From contig OZ241345.1 in assembly GCA_965200175.1 (NCBI GenBank), forward strand, positions 2,232,001 through 2,296,000: a stretch of DNA of 64,000 nucleotides, read 5' to 3'. Under the pieces are notes generated by a model. The model saw only the letters and a list, made by a program, of their open reading frames with translations. It ran no database searches and was not told the DNA's origin. This document shows, piece after piece, positions 20,166 to 29,553 of the stretch. Numbering within the stretch: the stretch's first letter is position 1; each line of letters opens with the position of its first letter. The translations under genes and the position numbers were made by a program. This DNA comes from Azophilus sp026709365. GTDB taxonomy: Bacteria; Pseudomonadota; Gammaproteobacteria; Pseudomonadales; Azotimanducaceae.

Positions 20166-20870
20166 TCAGTCGTCGATGCTGATCAGCTCGACATCAAAGA
20201 CCAAGGTGGCGTGGGGGCCGATCAGTTGGCCGGCACCCCGTTCCCCGTAGGCGAGCTCGGCCGGGATGAACAGCCGCCACTTGGCGCCCGGCGACATCAG
20301 CTGCAGCGCCTCCGTCCAACCGGCGATGACCTGGTCAAGACGGAAGCTGGCGGGGCTGCCCCGGGCGATGGAGCTGTCGAAGACGGTGTCGTCGATCAAA
20401 CGACCTTCGTAGTGGGTGGTGACTTGGCTGTCCGCGTTCGGCGTGGGCCCTTCGGCGGCCATAAGCACTTCGTACTGCAAGCCGGACGGCAGAACCTCCA
20501 CTTCGGGGCGCTCGGCGTTGCGCGCCAGAAACTCGACGCCCGCCGCGCTGGCGGCAGCGCTTCGTTCGGCCAGAATGGCTTCAAGCGCAGCTTGGCCCTG
20601 GGCCTGCGCCACTCGGGGCGGCGCCCCGGCAAAACCATCCGCCAAGCCCGCCGCAAGCGCCTCGCCGTCAATGCTCGGCCCAAACTCCTCGCGCAGCCGC
20701 TCCCCTTGGCGATGGCCGACCAGATAGCCCGCCTCAGCGGCCTGTCCCGCAAGATTGGGGGGCTCGCTTGCGGCCGACCCGCGGCCATCCGGCTCCGAAC
20801 ACGCCGCCATCAGTGCGGCCGCAAACAGCATTGCGGCTCGCGGAGCGATGGGACATTCCCTGCTCATCAT
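20166..20870 (-). CDS. FKBP-type peptidyl-prolyl isomerase, lipoprotein
   Basis: This protein of about 234 residues has a lipoprotein signal (LFAAALMAACSE, lipid-linked Cys) and a Mip/FkpA-like N-terminal helical domain (GYLVGHRQGERLREEFGP). Its C-terminal FKBP domain shows GLQYEVLMAAEGPTP, THYEGRLIDDTVFDSS, IAGWTEALQLMSPGAKW and ELAYGERGAG. The active-site Tyr/Phe/Asp/Trp/Ile/Tyr set is largely present. It should act as a periplasmic or outer-membrane folding catalyst. Several ATGs cluster at 20865-20888; AAGGGA supports the one at 20870. Confidence 0.88.
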   Translation of the reverse strand: MMSRECPIAPRAAMLFAAALMAACSEPDGRGSAASEPPNLAGQAAEAGYLVGHRQGERLREEFGPSIDGEALAAGLADGFAGAPPRVAQAQGQAALEAILAERSAAASAAGVEFLARNAERPEVEVLPSGLQYEVLMAAEGPTPNADSQVTTHYEGRLIDDTVFDSSIARGSPASFRLDQVIAGWTEALQLMSPGAKWRLFIPAELAYGERGAGQLIGPHATLVFDVELISIDD

Positions 20871-21049
20871 CAGCATTCCCTTCAACATCAACTTGGTGAA
20901 GCGAGTTTACACCCTGATTCAGCAATCGCCCCAGTCTCGACCTAGGAGCCTGCGCCGCAGGCCCCCAGTAGGTGGCTGACCCGGGGAATTCGTTGAGCCA
21001 TCAGGCGCACCAATTTCCCACAGGGACTGAGGCGCTCTTGCGGCTCTCC

Positions 21050-21646
21050 TCAAGACGATTCGGCCAGCAACGCCTGCAGTTCGCCATAGCTCTCGGCGGC
21101 TGCGAACTGGGGGTGCTCGCGGCGCACCCGCTCCGGGGCGCTGAACAAAACGCCCTTGTCGGCCTCCTCCAGCATGGGTATGTCGTTGTAGGAGTCACCG
21201 GCCGCCATGATCGGGAAGTTCAAGGACTTCAAGGCTTTGACGACGCTGCGTTTCGGGTCTGGCTGGCGCAGCCGGTAGCCGGCAATCCGATCATCCCGGA
21301 CGTCCAGGTGATGGCAGAACAGGGTCGGATGGCCGAGTTTCGCCATCAGCGGATTGGCAAACTCGTAGAAGGTGTCGGAGACGATGATCACCTGCCGGTC
21401 CTGCCTTGCCCAATCGAGAAAGGCGCGGGCGCCGGGCAGGGGGTCGAGGCCGTCAATGACTGCGCGGATCGTTGAGAAGCGCAAATCCGCCCGCGCCAGC
21501 ACGTCCATGCGGTAGCCCATCAATTCTCCGTAGTCCGGAATGTCGCGGGTGGTTTTGTTCAGCTCGCCCAGACCGGCACGTTCCGCCACGGCCTGCCAGA
21601 TTTCGGGAATCAGCACCCCTTCAAGGTCCAAGCACAGGATGTTCAA
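21050..21646 (-). CDS. thrH: Bifunctional phosphoserine phosphatase/homoserine phosphotransferase (ThrH)
   Basis: This 198-residue HAD-family protein has motif I as DLEGVLIPE, motif II VSDTFYEF, the conserved Lys in DPKRSVVKALKSL and motif III/IV AAGDSYNDIPML. The DLEG form and the length fit Pseudomonas-type ThrH, which dephosphorylates phosphoserine and can move phosphate to homoserine. It is a single gene 195 bp from divergent cysH. Confidence 0.88.
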   Translation of the reverse strand: MNILCLDLEGVLIPEIWQAVAERAGLGELNKTTRDIPDYGELMGYRMDVLARADLRFSTIRAVIDGLDPLPGARAFLDWARQDRQVIIVSDTFYEFANPLMAKLGHPTLFCHHLDVRDDRIAGYRLRQPDPKRSVVKALKSLNFPIMAAGDSYNDIPMLEEADKGVLFSAPERVRREHPQFAAAESYGELQALLAESS

Positions 21647-21841
21647 GCCAATCTCCTCGTTTTGGTTCGCGGGAACGGGCCGGCAAATGAACGGTTGCCC
21701 TCAGGCGACCATCCTCCCGCTGGCCTGAGCCGCCGTCTCGTTTGAGCCATTGAGTTAAGCATATGCCAAGAGGGTATTTTCATCGCCCAAATTGACATTG
21801 CTAGACTTCTTTTCCGCAAACGGGGATGGCCAAGGCAAATC

Positions 21842-22046
21842 ATGAAAATCCAATCGGCAGGCGTCCACACCGAACCGCAGCGCCTGCTGCGGGACATTGC
21901 CAGCCGCTTTGACCGCGAAAGGGTGGCCATATCCTTCAGCGGCGCCGAAGACGTGGCGCTGATCGACATGGCCCATCGGGAAGGCCTTGACTTCAACGTC
22001 TTCTCGCTGGATACGGGGCGCCTGCACCCGGAAACCCATGCCTACC
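21842..22046 (+). pseudogene. cysH: APS reductase, 5' part, disrupted by prophage
   Basis: The first 68 codons of an assimilatory adenylylsulfate reductase: RVAISFSGAEDVALIDMAHR (nucleotide-binding loop) and FSLDTGRLHPETHAYL. The prophage begins at 22047 and supplies a TAA after one codon. Removing 22047-48623 joins this to the 3' part as THAYL-ERVREHYG in frame, giving 238 residues. The disrupted gene should be inactive, so sulfate assimilation would need another enzyme. Confidence 0.93.
22042..22046 (+). repeat. Target-site duplication CTACC, left copy
   Basis: CTACC borders the prophage at 22042-22046 and again at 48619-48623. A 5-bp duplication is the Mu-family hallmark. Confidence 0.9.
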
Positions 22047-22094
22047 TGTAAAGCGCCGCATAAAATGCAAAAAAGCGCCGCATAAAATGCAAAA
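22047..22094. repeat. Phage right-end transposase-site repeats (2 x 22 bp)
   Basis: Four bases (TGTA) are followed by two perfect tandem copies of a 22-bp unit starting AAGCGCCGCATAAAATGC (22051-22072 and 22073-22094). Adjacent end-proximal 22-bp sites correspond to R1/R2 of Mu, to which MuA binds. No gene is seen in the rest of 22095-22178. Confidence 0.8.
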
Positions 22095-22178
22095 CGTGCG
22101 GGCGGACTTGGAAGAGTTTTGGCCGACGAGGAATAATCCCGAGGGCAGCGTCAGATGAGTGCGCATTTTTGGGGGGTC

Positions 22179-23438
22179 TTAGGTCGCCGTGAAACGCCTC
22201 GAGGCGGCCGGCTTGGTGGCTCCCGCCCTGTTCTGGGGAATCACGAAAAGATCGTATGAGCCTGCCTCAACGTCCTCGAACGCGTGGCTCGTGGCCGCGC
22301 CCTGGAGCTGCACGTTGCGGCCCAGCCCCTCCTGCACGTTGACCGGCCTGATCCCGACGATCACGCGAACGATCTCCCCTGCCGGAAGCGACCATGAGCA
22401 GACGGCCCTGCCCGACGTGCTGACGTCCACGGAAAGCCCGGTCGCAAGCCCCGCAATCGCCTCGTTGGTGATCTCGTAATTCTCGGGATAGTCCATGGAG
22501 ACCTCGAAGGTCACCTGCTGGTCTCCCGTGAGCCTGGCGTCGTCCGAACCCCTGACCTTTTCGCTTGACCCGAACAGCACCGCCCGGTTTCCGTTGTAGC
22601 TGAACTGCGCCTCTGAAATCACCCACTGCGCCCACCGGGACGGAGAGAATATCGCCTTGATCCTTTCCGGCTGCCCAATTGCGTGGCGGCAGGCGTAAGC
22701 CAGCTTCTGCCAAAGTACGCTCCGGGAGATCCCGTGGCGGTCCCGCAGGGCCACGGCGATGGTCGTGGCCGCCTTCAGCTTCCGCCATGTCCCGTCCACG
22801 CGCTCGTAGCTCGCGCCGGCCCCAAGCCCGAAAGCGTACTCGCCCGGCCGGGCCGTCTGGACTCCGCTCTCCACGATCAGCTTGCCGTACTCCACGTTCA
22901 CGGCGTTGACCTCGATGGGTGGCGCCGTGGTTTGCTCGGCGCCGGACGGGGGAGACGGCGCCGAGTCGGCAATCGAGTCAGGCAGCCGCGAAAGCTGCCA
23001 AATGTCCGTCCCGACGCCGCTTGGCCTGTTCGAGGGCGCGGCGCTGTGGTCCCGCATCGACGTGTATTCCGCAAGGCCCGAAAACGCCGTGCCCTGGACC
23101 TCCACGTTGGCATGCTGGAAAACGAGGTCGCCTACGGCGTAGTAGGCGCCGTTCTGCCACAGTCCGCGGACCCTCCTGATCCCCGCCGTCAGGTTCTCCT
23201 CGATGGGGTCCTGCAATGCAAGCTCGACCTCCGAGAACTCCCACTCCTTGACGCCCGTGGGCCGGTCCCAAAGCGTGGCGAAAACGCGCCAAAGGTCCCC
23301 CTCGCCGGGGATTGGCTCGGTGTACCAGCCGGGAGATATCGACTCGCCATCCGGCGTGATCCCGACCACGTTGCCTATGCTGGTGGCGGTGGACTTGAGC
23401 CCTTGGGAATTCTCCGCCTCGATGCGCAGCGCAGGTCC
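22179..23438 (-). CDS. Phage tail fibre/tail-tip protein, C-terminal part (frameshifted)
   Basis: About 420 codons that continue the protein encoded at 23433-25228 in another frame. The sequence from LRIEAENSQGLKSTATSIGN onward holds tail-fibre-like beta domains and ends KPAASRRFTAT. It is the last gene before the phage right end, where host-range fibres lie. The open frame extends up to 23510, but residues there match no fibre pattern, so the usable part begins at the shift around 23433. Lower GC than the head genes suggests a separately acquired module. Confidence 0.65.
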   Translation of the reverse strand, partial: GPALRIEAENSQGLKSTATSIGNVVGITPDGESISPGWYTEPIPGEGDLWRVFATLWDRPTGVKEWEFSEVELALQDPIEENLTAGIRRVRGLWQNGAYYAVGDLVFQHANVEVQGTAFSGLAEYTSMRDHSAAPSNRPSGVGTDIWQLSRLPDSIADSAPSPPSGAEQTTAPPIEVNAVNVEYGKLIVESGVQTARPGEYAFGLGAGASYERVDGTWRKLKAATTIAVALRDRHGISRSVLWQKLAYACRHAIGQPERIKAIFSPSRWAQWVISEAQFSYNGNRAVLFGSSEKVRGSDDARLTGDQQVTFEVSMDYPENYEITNEAIAGLATGLSVDVSTSGRAVCSWSLPAGEIVRVIVGIRPVNVQEGLGRNVQLQGAATSHAFEDVEAGSYDLFVIPQNRAGATKPAASRRFTAT

Positions 23439-25228
23439 ACGAAGTATCCCTGCGGAAAGCCGTCCTGCTCCCAAACCTCGGCCAGGACGTTTTCCGCCAT
23501 CGGCCTCCAATCCTCTTGGGGGGAGCCGAAAATGTGGGAGGGCCGGTAGTCAATGTTCATTTTGGTGATCGGGTCATGGACGCCGATCACGGCCTGCGCT
23601 TCCGCCCCCGATCCGCCGCCGCCCACAAGCTCCACCGCCGGCGTGAAAGTTCCGTAGCCCGTGCCGCCGTCCAAAACCGATATGGCAGTCACGACGCCCC
23701 CGGAAACCGATGCCGTGGCCTTGGCCGGCCTGCCCTGAACCACGCGCTCCCCGCTTCTTGAGTCCAGCCCGGGCTCAATCACCACGTCAGGCGGCGAGGT
23801 GTATCCGCTCCCCCCGGCAGTCACCCTGACCTCCGAAACGAAGCGTCCGGCGTCCACGACGATCGGAATCACGATGTTGTCGTAGCCTATTGCCGGAACG
23901 GGCGGCGCGACGACGGGAGCCGATGCCGATCCGCCCGCCGTGCCCGTGGCGCGGGTGAACGGGCCGGCAACCCAGGTCCGGGCCGCGGCGGCGACTTCGT
24001 AGCTCTCGCCGTCAGTAAGGCCGTCAATCCGGTATCCAGCGGAATCCACCGCCTGGGTCGGCCCCCACGTCGCGTTTTCGGAAACCGCAAGAACGGCCCT
24101 CCTGTTTGACAGCATTCCGGACGGGGCCTCGGATCCCATTTGGGCATGGGTCACCAGCCGGACGGCGTCGTTGCGCAGAAGCCCGGTCCTTCCGGGCCTC
24201 AAATCCCCCGCCGCCTGCTGCAGCAGGACCTCGTCGGGCAGGCTGGCGTTCCTGGAGCTCCATCGCTGCGTGCTGCCTGAAAGAACAGTCCTGCCGTCGT
24301 ACCACCAGGTTGACTCGTCAGCCGCAAGGACAACGTTGTAGACGTGGTTTCCGTATCGGCTGATGAAAACCAAGCTCGCAGCCGTCCTGTTCAGCTGCGA
24401 AAGGGAGGTCGGGGAGAAGCCGGAAGGCTCGTACTTGAATCCTCCGGCGACCGCGCTTCGAAGGGAGGTCCACGGATTTCCAGTGGCGCCGTACTGCCTC
24501 TTCCAGTTGCTCCCGTCCGTCTCGTAGCCGCGGCCCTCCCCCACCAACGATACCTCTTGGGCCTGCGCCCAAAGGATCGCCTTGTTGAAGTCGTCAGTCC
24601 GGACGTTTGCGTAAGTCCAAGCACCCGACTCCCAGGCTCCCCAAGGGTCGCTCCCGGATTTTGTCCTTTGCCATATCGAAAGCGTCCTGAAAGGATCGTA
24701 GTCAACGTTGCCGTCCGAATTGAGCCTTGTTGTGAATCCAGCCGTCTTGATTTGGTAAAGGCGCTGGGTCAAAAGCGTTGGAGGCGATCTCCACGAAAGC
24801 TCCGCATATTGAAGGTCCGGGCCTGCGGACGGCTGCGCAAGGCCCTCAAGTGAAACTTGGATGCCCTGCCTGACTCCCGAAAGGACAAGCCGGGGAGAGC
24901 TGGGCGTCGGCGGGTCGGCAGCGGACTTGTCGACGGTCACTGAAAACTCATCAGAAGGAGCGGAATCCTCATCGCCTCCCTGCCCCAGAAGAATCAGGCG
25001 GAAGTGCAGGGTGCCAGAAAATGAGCTGGATGAGGACGTGACGTAGAATCGGTTTGAATGGATTCCAATGGAAAGCCGTCCCCGCGGCGTGGTGAATCCC
25101 GCCGATCGGCTCCAATCCAAGGCGATTAAGTTCAAGCTGCGGTACGGCAGGTTGCTCTGAATCGTGATCAGGGCGCCCTTGCCGTAAGGCGCAGCCGCCA
25201 CTTGCGGCTTTGCCGGACCAGCCATCAC
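23433..25228 (-). CDS. Phage tail fibre/tail-tip protein, N-terminal part (frameshifted)
   Basis: About 598 codons starting MMAGPAKPQVAAAPYGKGAL; the ATG region overlaps the stop of the preceding J-like gene, as in a phage operon. It contains fibronectin-like and Trp-rich beta domains (SWRSPPTLLTQRLYQ, WEQDGFPQGYFVDL at the end). Near 23433 the meaningful frame passes to the next segment; adding one base in the CTGCGCTGCGC tract would fuse them into a protein of about 1,020 residues. A true mutation or a sequencing error are both possible. Confidence 0.65.
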
Positions 25229-28200
25229 GCGCTCCTGCTGGCGGGCTGAGGCGCCGGACGGTCCGGCTTAGTGGTCGAGCGTCGGTACATCGGCCTAGTC
25301 AGTGAGATCGGCTCGGCGAGCCTGACCGCGGACCAGGCGCTCAGGTCGGCGGACTCGCTCACCCAAAGCTGCTGGGTGATCGGATCGTATGACGGCTTTG
25401 GCCAAACCCACCCGTTGGTGGTGCTGAAAACTCCCGCCGTGAACTGCGCGCCGGCAGGCTGCGGCGGCTTGTTCGGGACGGTGCCGCCCTCGGTGACGCG
25501 GTAGGCGGAGAGCGTGACGGCGCCTGCCTCGCCGGGAGGGCCAGTCAGGTCGATCTCCTTGACCCATTGACTCGGCGGGGAGCGGTCAGGGTCCTTGAAC
25601 CAAACGAACCCGTTGCTGGTCTGGAAGTAGTAGTCGCCCGGATCCCCCTGGGACTGCAGCGGGGCGGTGTTGCCGGACAGCCAGCGGTTGGCGTCGTTGC
25701 CGTCCGCGATGCTGAGCACCACGCTCCACTCCGCGGCGCCGGTCTTGCGGTAGAAGCGCACCGGGTCGCCGGTGCGCAGGTAGAAGTCCCCAACCTGGCC
25801 CGCGCTGTTATCGGGCGCGGCAGTTCCTGGCGCTAGCCAGGTGGATCCGTCGGCTCCGGACAGGTTAAGCATCTGCTTGGCCCACGCCCCGCCCGACCTG
25901 CGCCAGATGTCCCCGTTGTCGGTGTTCAGGTAGCTGTCGCCGTCGCGCCCGGTCGCGGAGTCCGGGTCCGTGGTGCCGGACAGGAGGCTCGTGCCGGGCA
26001 GCCCGGGCGAGCCGGGATCGCCCTCTTCCCCCGGCAAGCCGCGCAAGCCGCGATCGCCCTTGGGGCCAATCAGCGTCAGGCGCAGCGTGAGGGCGCCGCT
26101 GGCGGGCGGCGCCCCGTTGCCGTCGATGTGGCGCAGCGTCACGGTGGCCAGGCGCGACGCTCCGGACCCGGTCACGGCCGGGTCGGCGCGAACCTCGTAG
26201 TCCGCCCAAGTGCCGGGGCCGCGGTACAGGGTGGCCAGCCCGCCGGCCCGGACGCGCGCCATCATGCCCGCCCGCCCGTCGTTGGCGCGGAAGGCGAGGG
26301 CGGTCACGTCCGCCCACGCTTCCGTCGATGCGGTGATCGCCCAATCATCGAGCGAGGCTATTTGGCCCGCCGCCGCCTGGCGCTCGGCGAAGTGGATCGA
26401 GGCGTTGAAGCCCGCCAGGCCCGCGCGGATGGCGTCCTGCCCGGAAGGCGGCCCGGCGATCTCGTGCGTGGCCTCCAGCGCCCGCCCGGCGGGGGCAGCG
26501 GCGCTGCCAGGCACGGCGCGGATAGTCACGGTGCCCGACGCCGGCGCCAGCCAGGTCGCGTCGAGGTCCTGCGCGTCCAGCCGCCCGACCACGCGGGCCG
26601 GCTCCCCGTCGAGGCTGGCGGTGACGGTGCCGCCGCGCCAATCGCCCTGCACGGTCAGCGCCGCCGTCAGCTCGACGGCGTAGCCGTCGGAGGTCGTGAG
26701 CAGCCTTTCGGCGACCTCGATTCGCGTCACCGCGGGAACCGACCGCGTGAGCGCCGGCAGGTCCACGGTCAGGTCGGATGTGGCGGCGGCGTAGTACTCC
26801 TCCACCTCGTCGATGGCCTCGATCACCACCTCCTCGGCGCCGCGCGGCTCCACGGAGACCACCTTGGCCCGGACCGGCGGCAGGCCGGAGGCGTAGTGGC
26901 GCCAGAGCACGTCCAGGGCGCCGCCGCCGCCGGCGCCGGGCGCCTCCGGAAGTGGCGGGTCGAGCACCACCTCGTCGTCGGGCGGGTCGGTGCCGGGCGG
27001 CGCCGACGCGGCCGCCTGGTGCAGCCTGCCGTCGGGCAGCCGGAAGAGCAGGTGGTCGCTCTCCCCCTGCCGCTGGCCAAGCGCGATGGGGACGCTGAGC
27101 CTGGGCCGGTCCGCCGTGCCGCCGAGCGCGCGGCCCGTCGCGCCGCCGTCGATGAGGGCGTGGGAGAGGTGGACCACGGACCCGCGGGCGACGTCGAGCC
27201 CCTCCGGGCCGGTGCGCCAGCGCATTCGGCGGCGGTGGTAGAGCTGCCGCGCCGCTTGCAGGTTGCACGCCTTGGCGGCCTGCTCGCGGCTGGTCACGCC
27301 GTGCAGCGTGAGCGTGGCCGAGCGGGTGCGGCCCGCGGCGCCTCGCACCGCCCTGCGCACGGTGTTCCACTGCCAGTCGGCGTCGGGCTCGATGTAGCGG
27401 CAGACGATCTCGTCGGCCGTGCTGCCGGCGATCCAATCGATCTCGAAGGTTCCCGCGACGATGTTGCCGGGGCCGAAGAAGGCGCTGGGCGCCTGCCCCT
27501 CCTCGTCGAAGACCACGCCGAGCCGGCCGGTCGCGAAAGTGGGCGAGGCGCGCCCGCACTGCGCGACGAGCGCCAGCACCTCCGCGTGCGCCAGGTCGCG
27601 GTCGAGCACGAAGTCGCAGGTCAGCTCGTGGCGGTCGCACCAGGACCCCCACCGCTTGAGGGCGTCGTCGTCGACGTCCGCGGGCGGGATGCCGGCGCCG
27701 GCCAGCAGCGTCCGCTCCCGCCGCACTCCGCCGTAGGTGCCCGCCTCCAGCCAGACCCCCAAGGCGTACCAGCGGAACAGCCAGGCCGGGTTGGAGCTCG
27801 CCCGGGGGTCCGTCCAGGCGTCGGCGTCCGGGTCCCACACCGGGATCCTCTGGTCCACCAGCGCGGACAGCCGGTCGAGCCGCCCGGAGAGCTGCCCGGT
27901 GGCCCGCGCGCGCACGCCGAGCCGCACCTGCCCGGCGTAGTCGCCGTCGTCGGCCTGGTAGCTGCGCAGCGCCGCCCAGGCGACGTCGTCGTGGACGAGG
28001 TCGTCCGAGGATTTGGCCGCCGCCCTCCGGACGCGGACGACCCAGACGCCCTCGGCCAAGCCCTCGAAGGGCACGGTCAGCCGGTACTGGTCGCTGCCTG
28101 AGCCGCGCAGGTTGACGGTCGAGGCGCGCTTGGCCGACTCGTCGCCGTCAGGCCACATCTCGACCATCACGGCCACGCTGTGGCCCTCGATGTCGCCGTC

Positions 28201-29127
28201 GTCCTCGTCCACCTGGAAGATCAGGCCCGTGAAGTCCAAGTCGATCCGCACAGTCCGCGCGGCCGAGCGGCGCTGCGTCCAGCCGGTGCCGTCGAGCACG
28301 GCTCCGGCGCTGGTGTCGACGTTGCCGGCGACGAGCGCCACCCTGCCGTCGGTGCCGGAGAGCTCGGTGGTGACCTCCTCGAGGTCGGAGAGCAACGCGT
28401 CGCCGAGCCGCAGGTCGGTGACGTCCAGGTCGCCGAGGCCGAAGTGGAGGATCTGGTAGAGGTACTGGTCAACCGTGCCGGGGGCGGCGGCGCGGTAGCG
28501 CGCGAGCCGCGGCAGCGCCCAGTAACCGGAGTCGCCCGGCGAGAGGTCGGCGCCGGTGTAGCCGACGCCCGCGGCCTGGCGCGGCGCGGACTGGAAGACG
28601 GTGTACTCGCGCCCCCCGAGGTCGGGGAAGACGCGGTGCCGGCCGAAGACGAGCAGCAGCGGCTCGTAGGGGCGGGCGCGGTTGGCGCCGCCCGCCAAGG
28701 AGTAGGACGGCTCGCGGCCCGCGCCGTCGCGGTCCAGCCCCGGCAGCCGCGGCGGGGCGATGGCGTTGACGACCAGGCTGCCGCCGACCAGGATGGCGGC
28801 CGAGACGCCGACCTGCGCGGCGCGGCCGAGCGCGGCGAACCAGGCCGTGCCCGGCACCCAAATCGAGGCCACCAGCAGGGCCACCTGAAGCACTGTGCGC
28901 AGCGGGTTGGTGTCGCCGCCGGCGACCGCGGCGCGGACCGCCACGACGCTGCCGTCGCGGGGGACCAGGCCGCGCCCCTCCGGAGGCACGATGCGGCCGT
29001 CCACGGCGACCGCCACGTCGCCCATGCCGGCGGTCAGCTCGGCGACCGATCGGCCGGCGGTCAGCGTCTCGACCGTGCGGCCCTCCAACGTCACCGGGTG
29101 GGGCAGCGTGACCAGGCTCAACGCCAC
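25225..29127 (-). CDS. Phage tail-tip host-specificity protein (lambda gpJ-like) with collagen-like segments
   Basis: This protein of about 1,300 residues has an N-terminal region with two hydrophobic helices (TVLQVALLVASIWVPGTAWF, VSAAILVGGSLVVNAIA) followed by PYEPLLLVFGRHRVFPDLGG. The large central part resembles gpJ/phage tail-tip baseplate hubs (RHELTCDFVLDRDLAHAEVL, PAWLFRWYALGVW). The C-terminus carries Gly-X-Y runs (GPKGDRGLRGLPGEEGDPG) and Trp/Asn repeats typical of receptor-binding fibres. The GTG at 29125-29127 overlaps the NlpC-like gene end; earlier in-frame starts give low-complexity Arg/Pro sequence. It should adsorb to the host cell surface. Confidence 0.8.
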   Translation of the reverse strand: MALSLVTLPHPVTLEGRTVETLTAGRSVAELTAGMGDVAVAVDGRIVPPEGRGLVPRDGSVVAVRAAVAGGDTNPLRTVLQVALLVASIWVPGTAWFAALGRAAQVGVSAAILVGGSLVVNAIAPPRLPGLDRDGAGREPSYSLAGGANRARPYEPLLLVFGRHRVFPDLGGREYTVFQSAPRQAAGVGYTGADLSPGDSGYWALPRLARYRAAAPGTVDQYLYQILHFGLGDLDVTDLRLGDALLSDLEEVTTELSGTDGRVALVAGNVDTSAGAVLDGTGWTQRRSAARTVRIDLDFTGLIFQVDEDDGDIEGHSVAVMVEMWPDGDESAKRASTVNLRGSGSDQYRLTVPFEGLAEGVWVVRVRRAAAKSSDDLVHDDVAWAALRSYQADDGDYAGQVRLGVRARATGQLSGRLDRLSALVDQRIPVWDPDADAWTDPRASSNPAWLFRWYALGVWLEAGTYGGVRRERTLLAGAGIPPADVDDDALKRWGSWCDRHELTCDFVLDRDLAHAEVLALVAQCGRASPTFATGRLGVVFDEEGQAPSAFFGPGNIVAGTFEIDWIAGSTADEIVCRYIEPDADWQWNTVRRAVRGAAGRTRSATLTLHGVTSREQAAKACNLQAARQLYHRRRMRWRTGPEGLDVARGSVVHLSHALIDGGATGRALGGTADRPRLSVPIALGQRQGESDHLLFRLPDGRLHQAAASAPPGTDPPDDEVVLDPPLPEAPGAGGGGALDVLWRHYASGLPPVRAKVVSVEPRGAEEVVIEAIDEVEEYYAAATSDLTVDLPALTRSVPAVTRIEVAERLLTTSDGYAVELTAALTVQGDWRGGTVTASLDGEPARVVGRLDAQDLDATWLAPASGTVTIRAVPGSAAAPAGRALEATHEIAGPPSGQDAIRAGLAGFNASIHFAERQAAAGQIASLDDWAITASTEAWADVTALAFRANDGRAGMMARVRAGGLATLYRGPGTWADYEVRADPAVTGSGASRLATVTLRHIDGNGAPPASGALTLRLTLIGPKGDRGLRGLPGEEGDPGSPGLPGTSLLSGTTDPDSATGRDGDSYLNTDNGDIWRRSGGAWAKQMLNLSGADGSTWLAPGTAAPDNSAGQVGDFYLRTGDPVRFYRKTGAAEWSVVLSIADGNDANRWLSGNTAPLQSQGDPGDYYFQTSNGFVWFKDPDRSPPSQWVKEIDLTGPPGEAGAVTLSAYRVTEGGTVPNKPPQPAGAQFTAGVFSTTNGWVWPKPSYDPITQQLWVSESADLSAWSAVRLAEPISLTRPMYRRSTTKPDRPAPQPASRSA

Positions 29128-29507
29128 GCGTAGATCCCCACCAGCTCGATGCCGTGCCGGCCGAGGCCGTCCAGCGGGTGGAGGCAGGTGCCGACCGGCC
29201 TGCAGTGCAGGACGTGGCGGCGGCCGCGCACCAGGCACAGGACGCCGACGTGGTGGCCGATGTCGGTGCGGCGGCCGGCGGCGCGCATCAGCACCAGGTC
29301 GCCCTCGGCGGGATCGTCGGCCGGGCGGGCGTAGGCGCTGGACATGGCCCGCATCTGCACGTCCCTGCCGCGCACGCCCAGCGCCCGGGAGGGCAGCGCG
29401 AGATCGCGCCCGAAGCGCTCGCGCTGCACGTCGGCCACCAAATCGGCGCAGTCGTAGGCGCCCTCGCGGTAGCCTCGCGCGAGGTACTCCTCGCTCCAGT
29501 GCGTCAC
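29118..29507 (-). CDS. Phage NlpC/P60-like tail assembly peptidase
   Basis: This 129-residue protein has the catalytic Cys in EGAYDCADLVADVQRE and the His in DIGHHVGVLCLV, followed by HPLDGLGRHGIELVGIYAW. It is the lambda gpK-like cysteine peptidase that sits next to the tail tip and may help penetrate peptidoglycan. It starts with GTG at 29507 and its end overlaps the gpJ-like gene. Confidence 0.82.
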   Translation of the reverse strand: MTHWSEEYLARGYREGAYDCADLVADVQRERFGRDLALPSRALGVRGRDVQMRAMSSAYARPADDPAEGDLVLMRAAGRRTDIGHHVGVLCLVRGRRHVLHCRPVGTCLHPLDGLGRHGIELVGIYAWR

Positions 29508-29553
29508 CGCCTGCCCCTCGCCCGCAGGTCGCGGTATTCGGCCGACCGCGGCA

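Noticed and set aside
22018..22166. Minus-strand ORF across the phage right end (about 50 codons)
   Set aside because: It is built from the transposase-site repeats and host cysH antisense, with no coding signature.
23420..23445. Programmed frameshift in the tail fibre
   Set aside because: No slippery heptamer in the right phase. The tract looks like a slippage mutation or a sequencing error.
22179..25228. Diversity-generating retroelement target in the tail fibre
   Set aside because: No reverse transcriptase, template repeat or A-biased variable copy was seen in the window.
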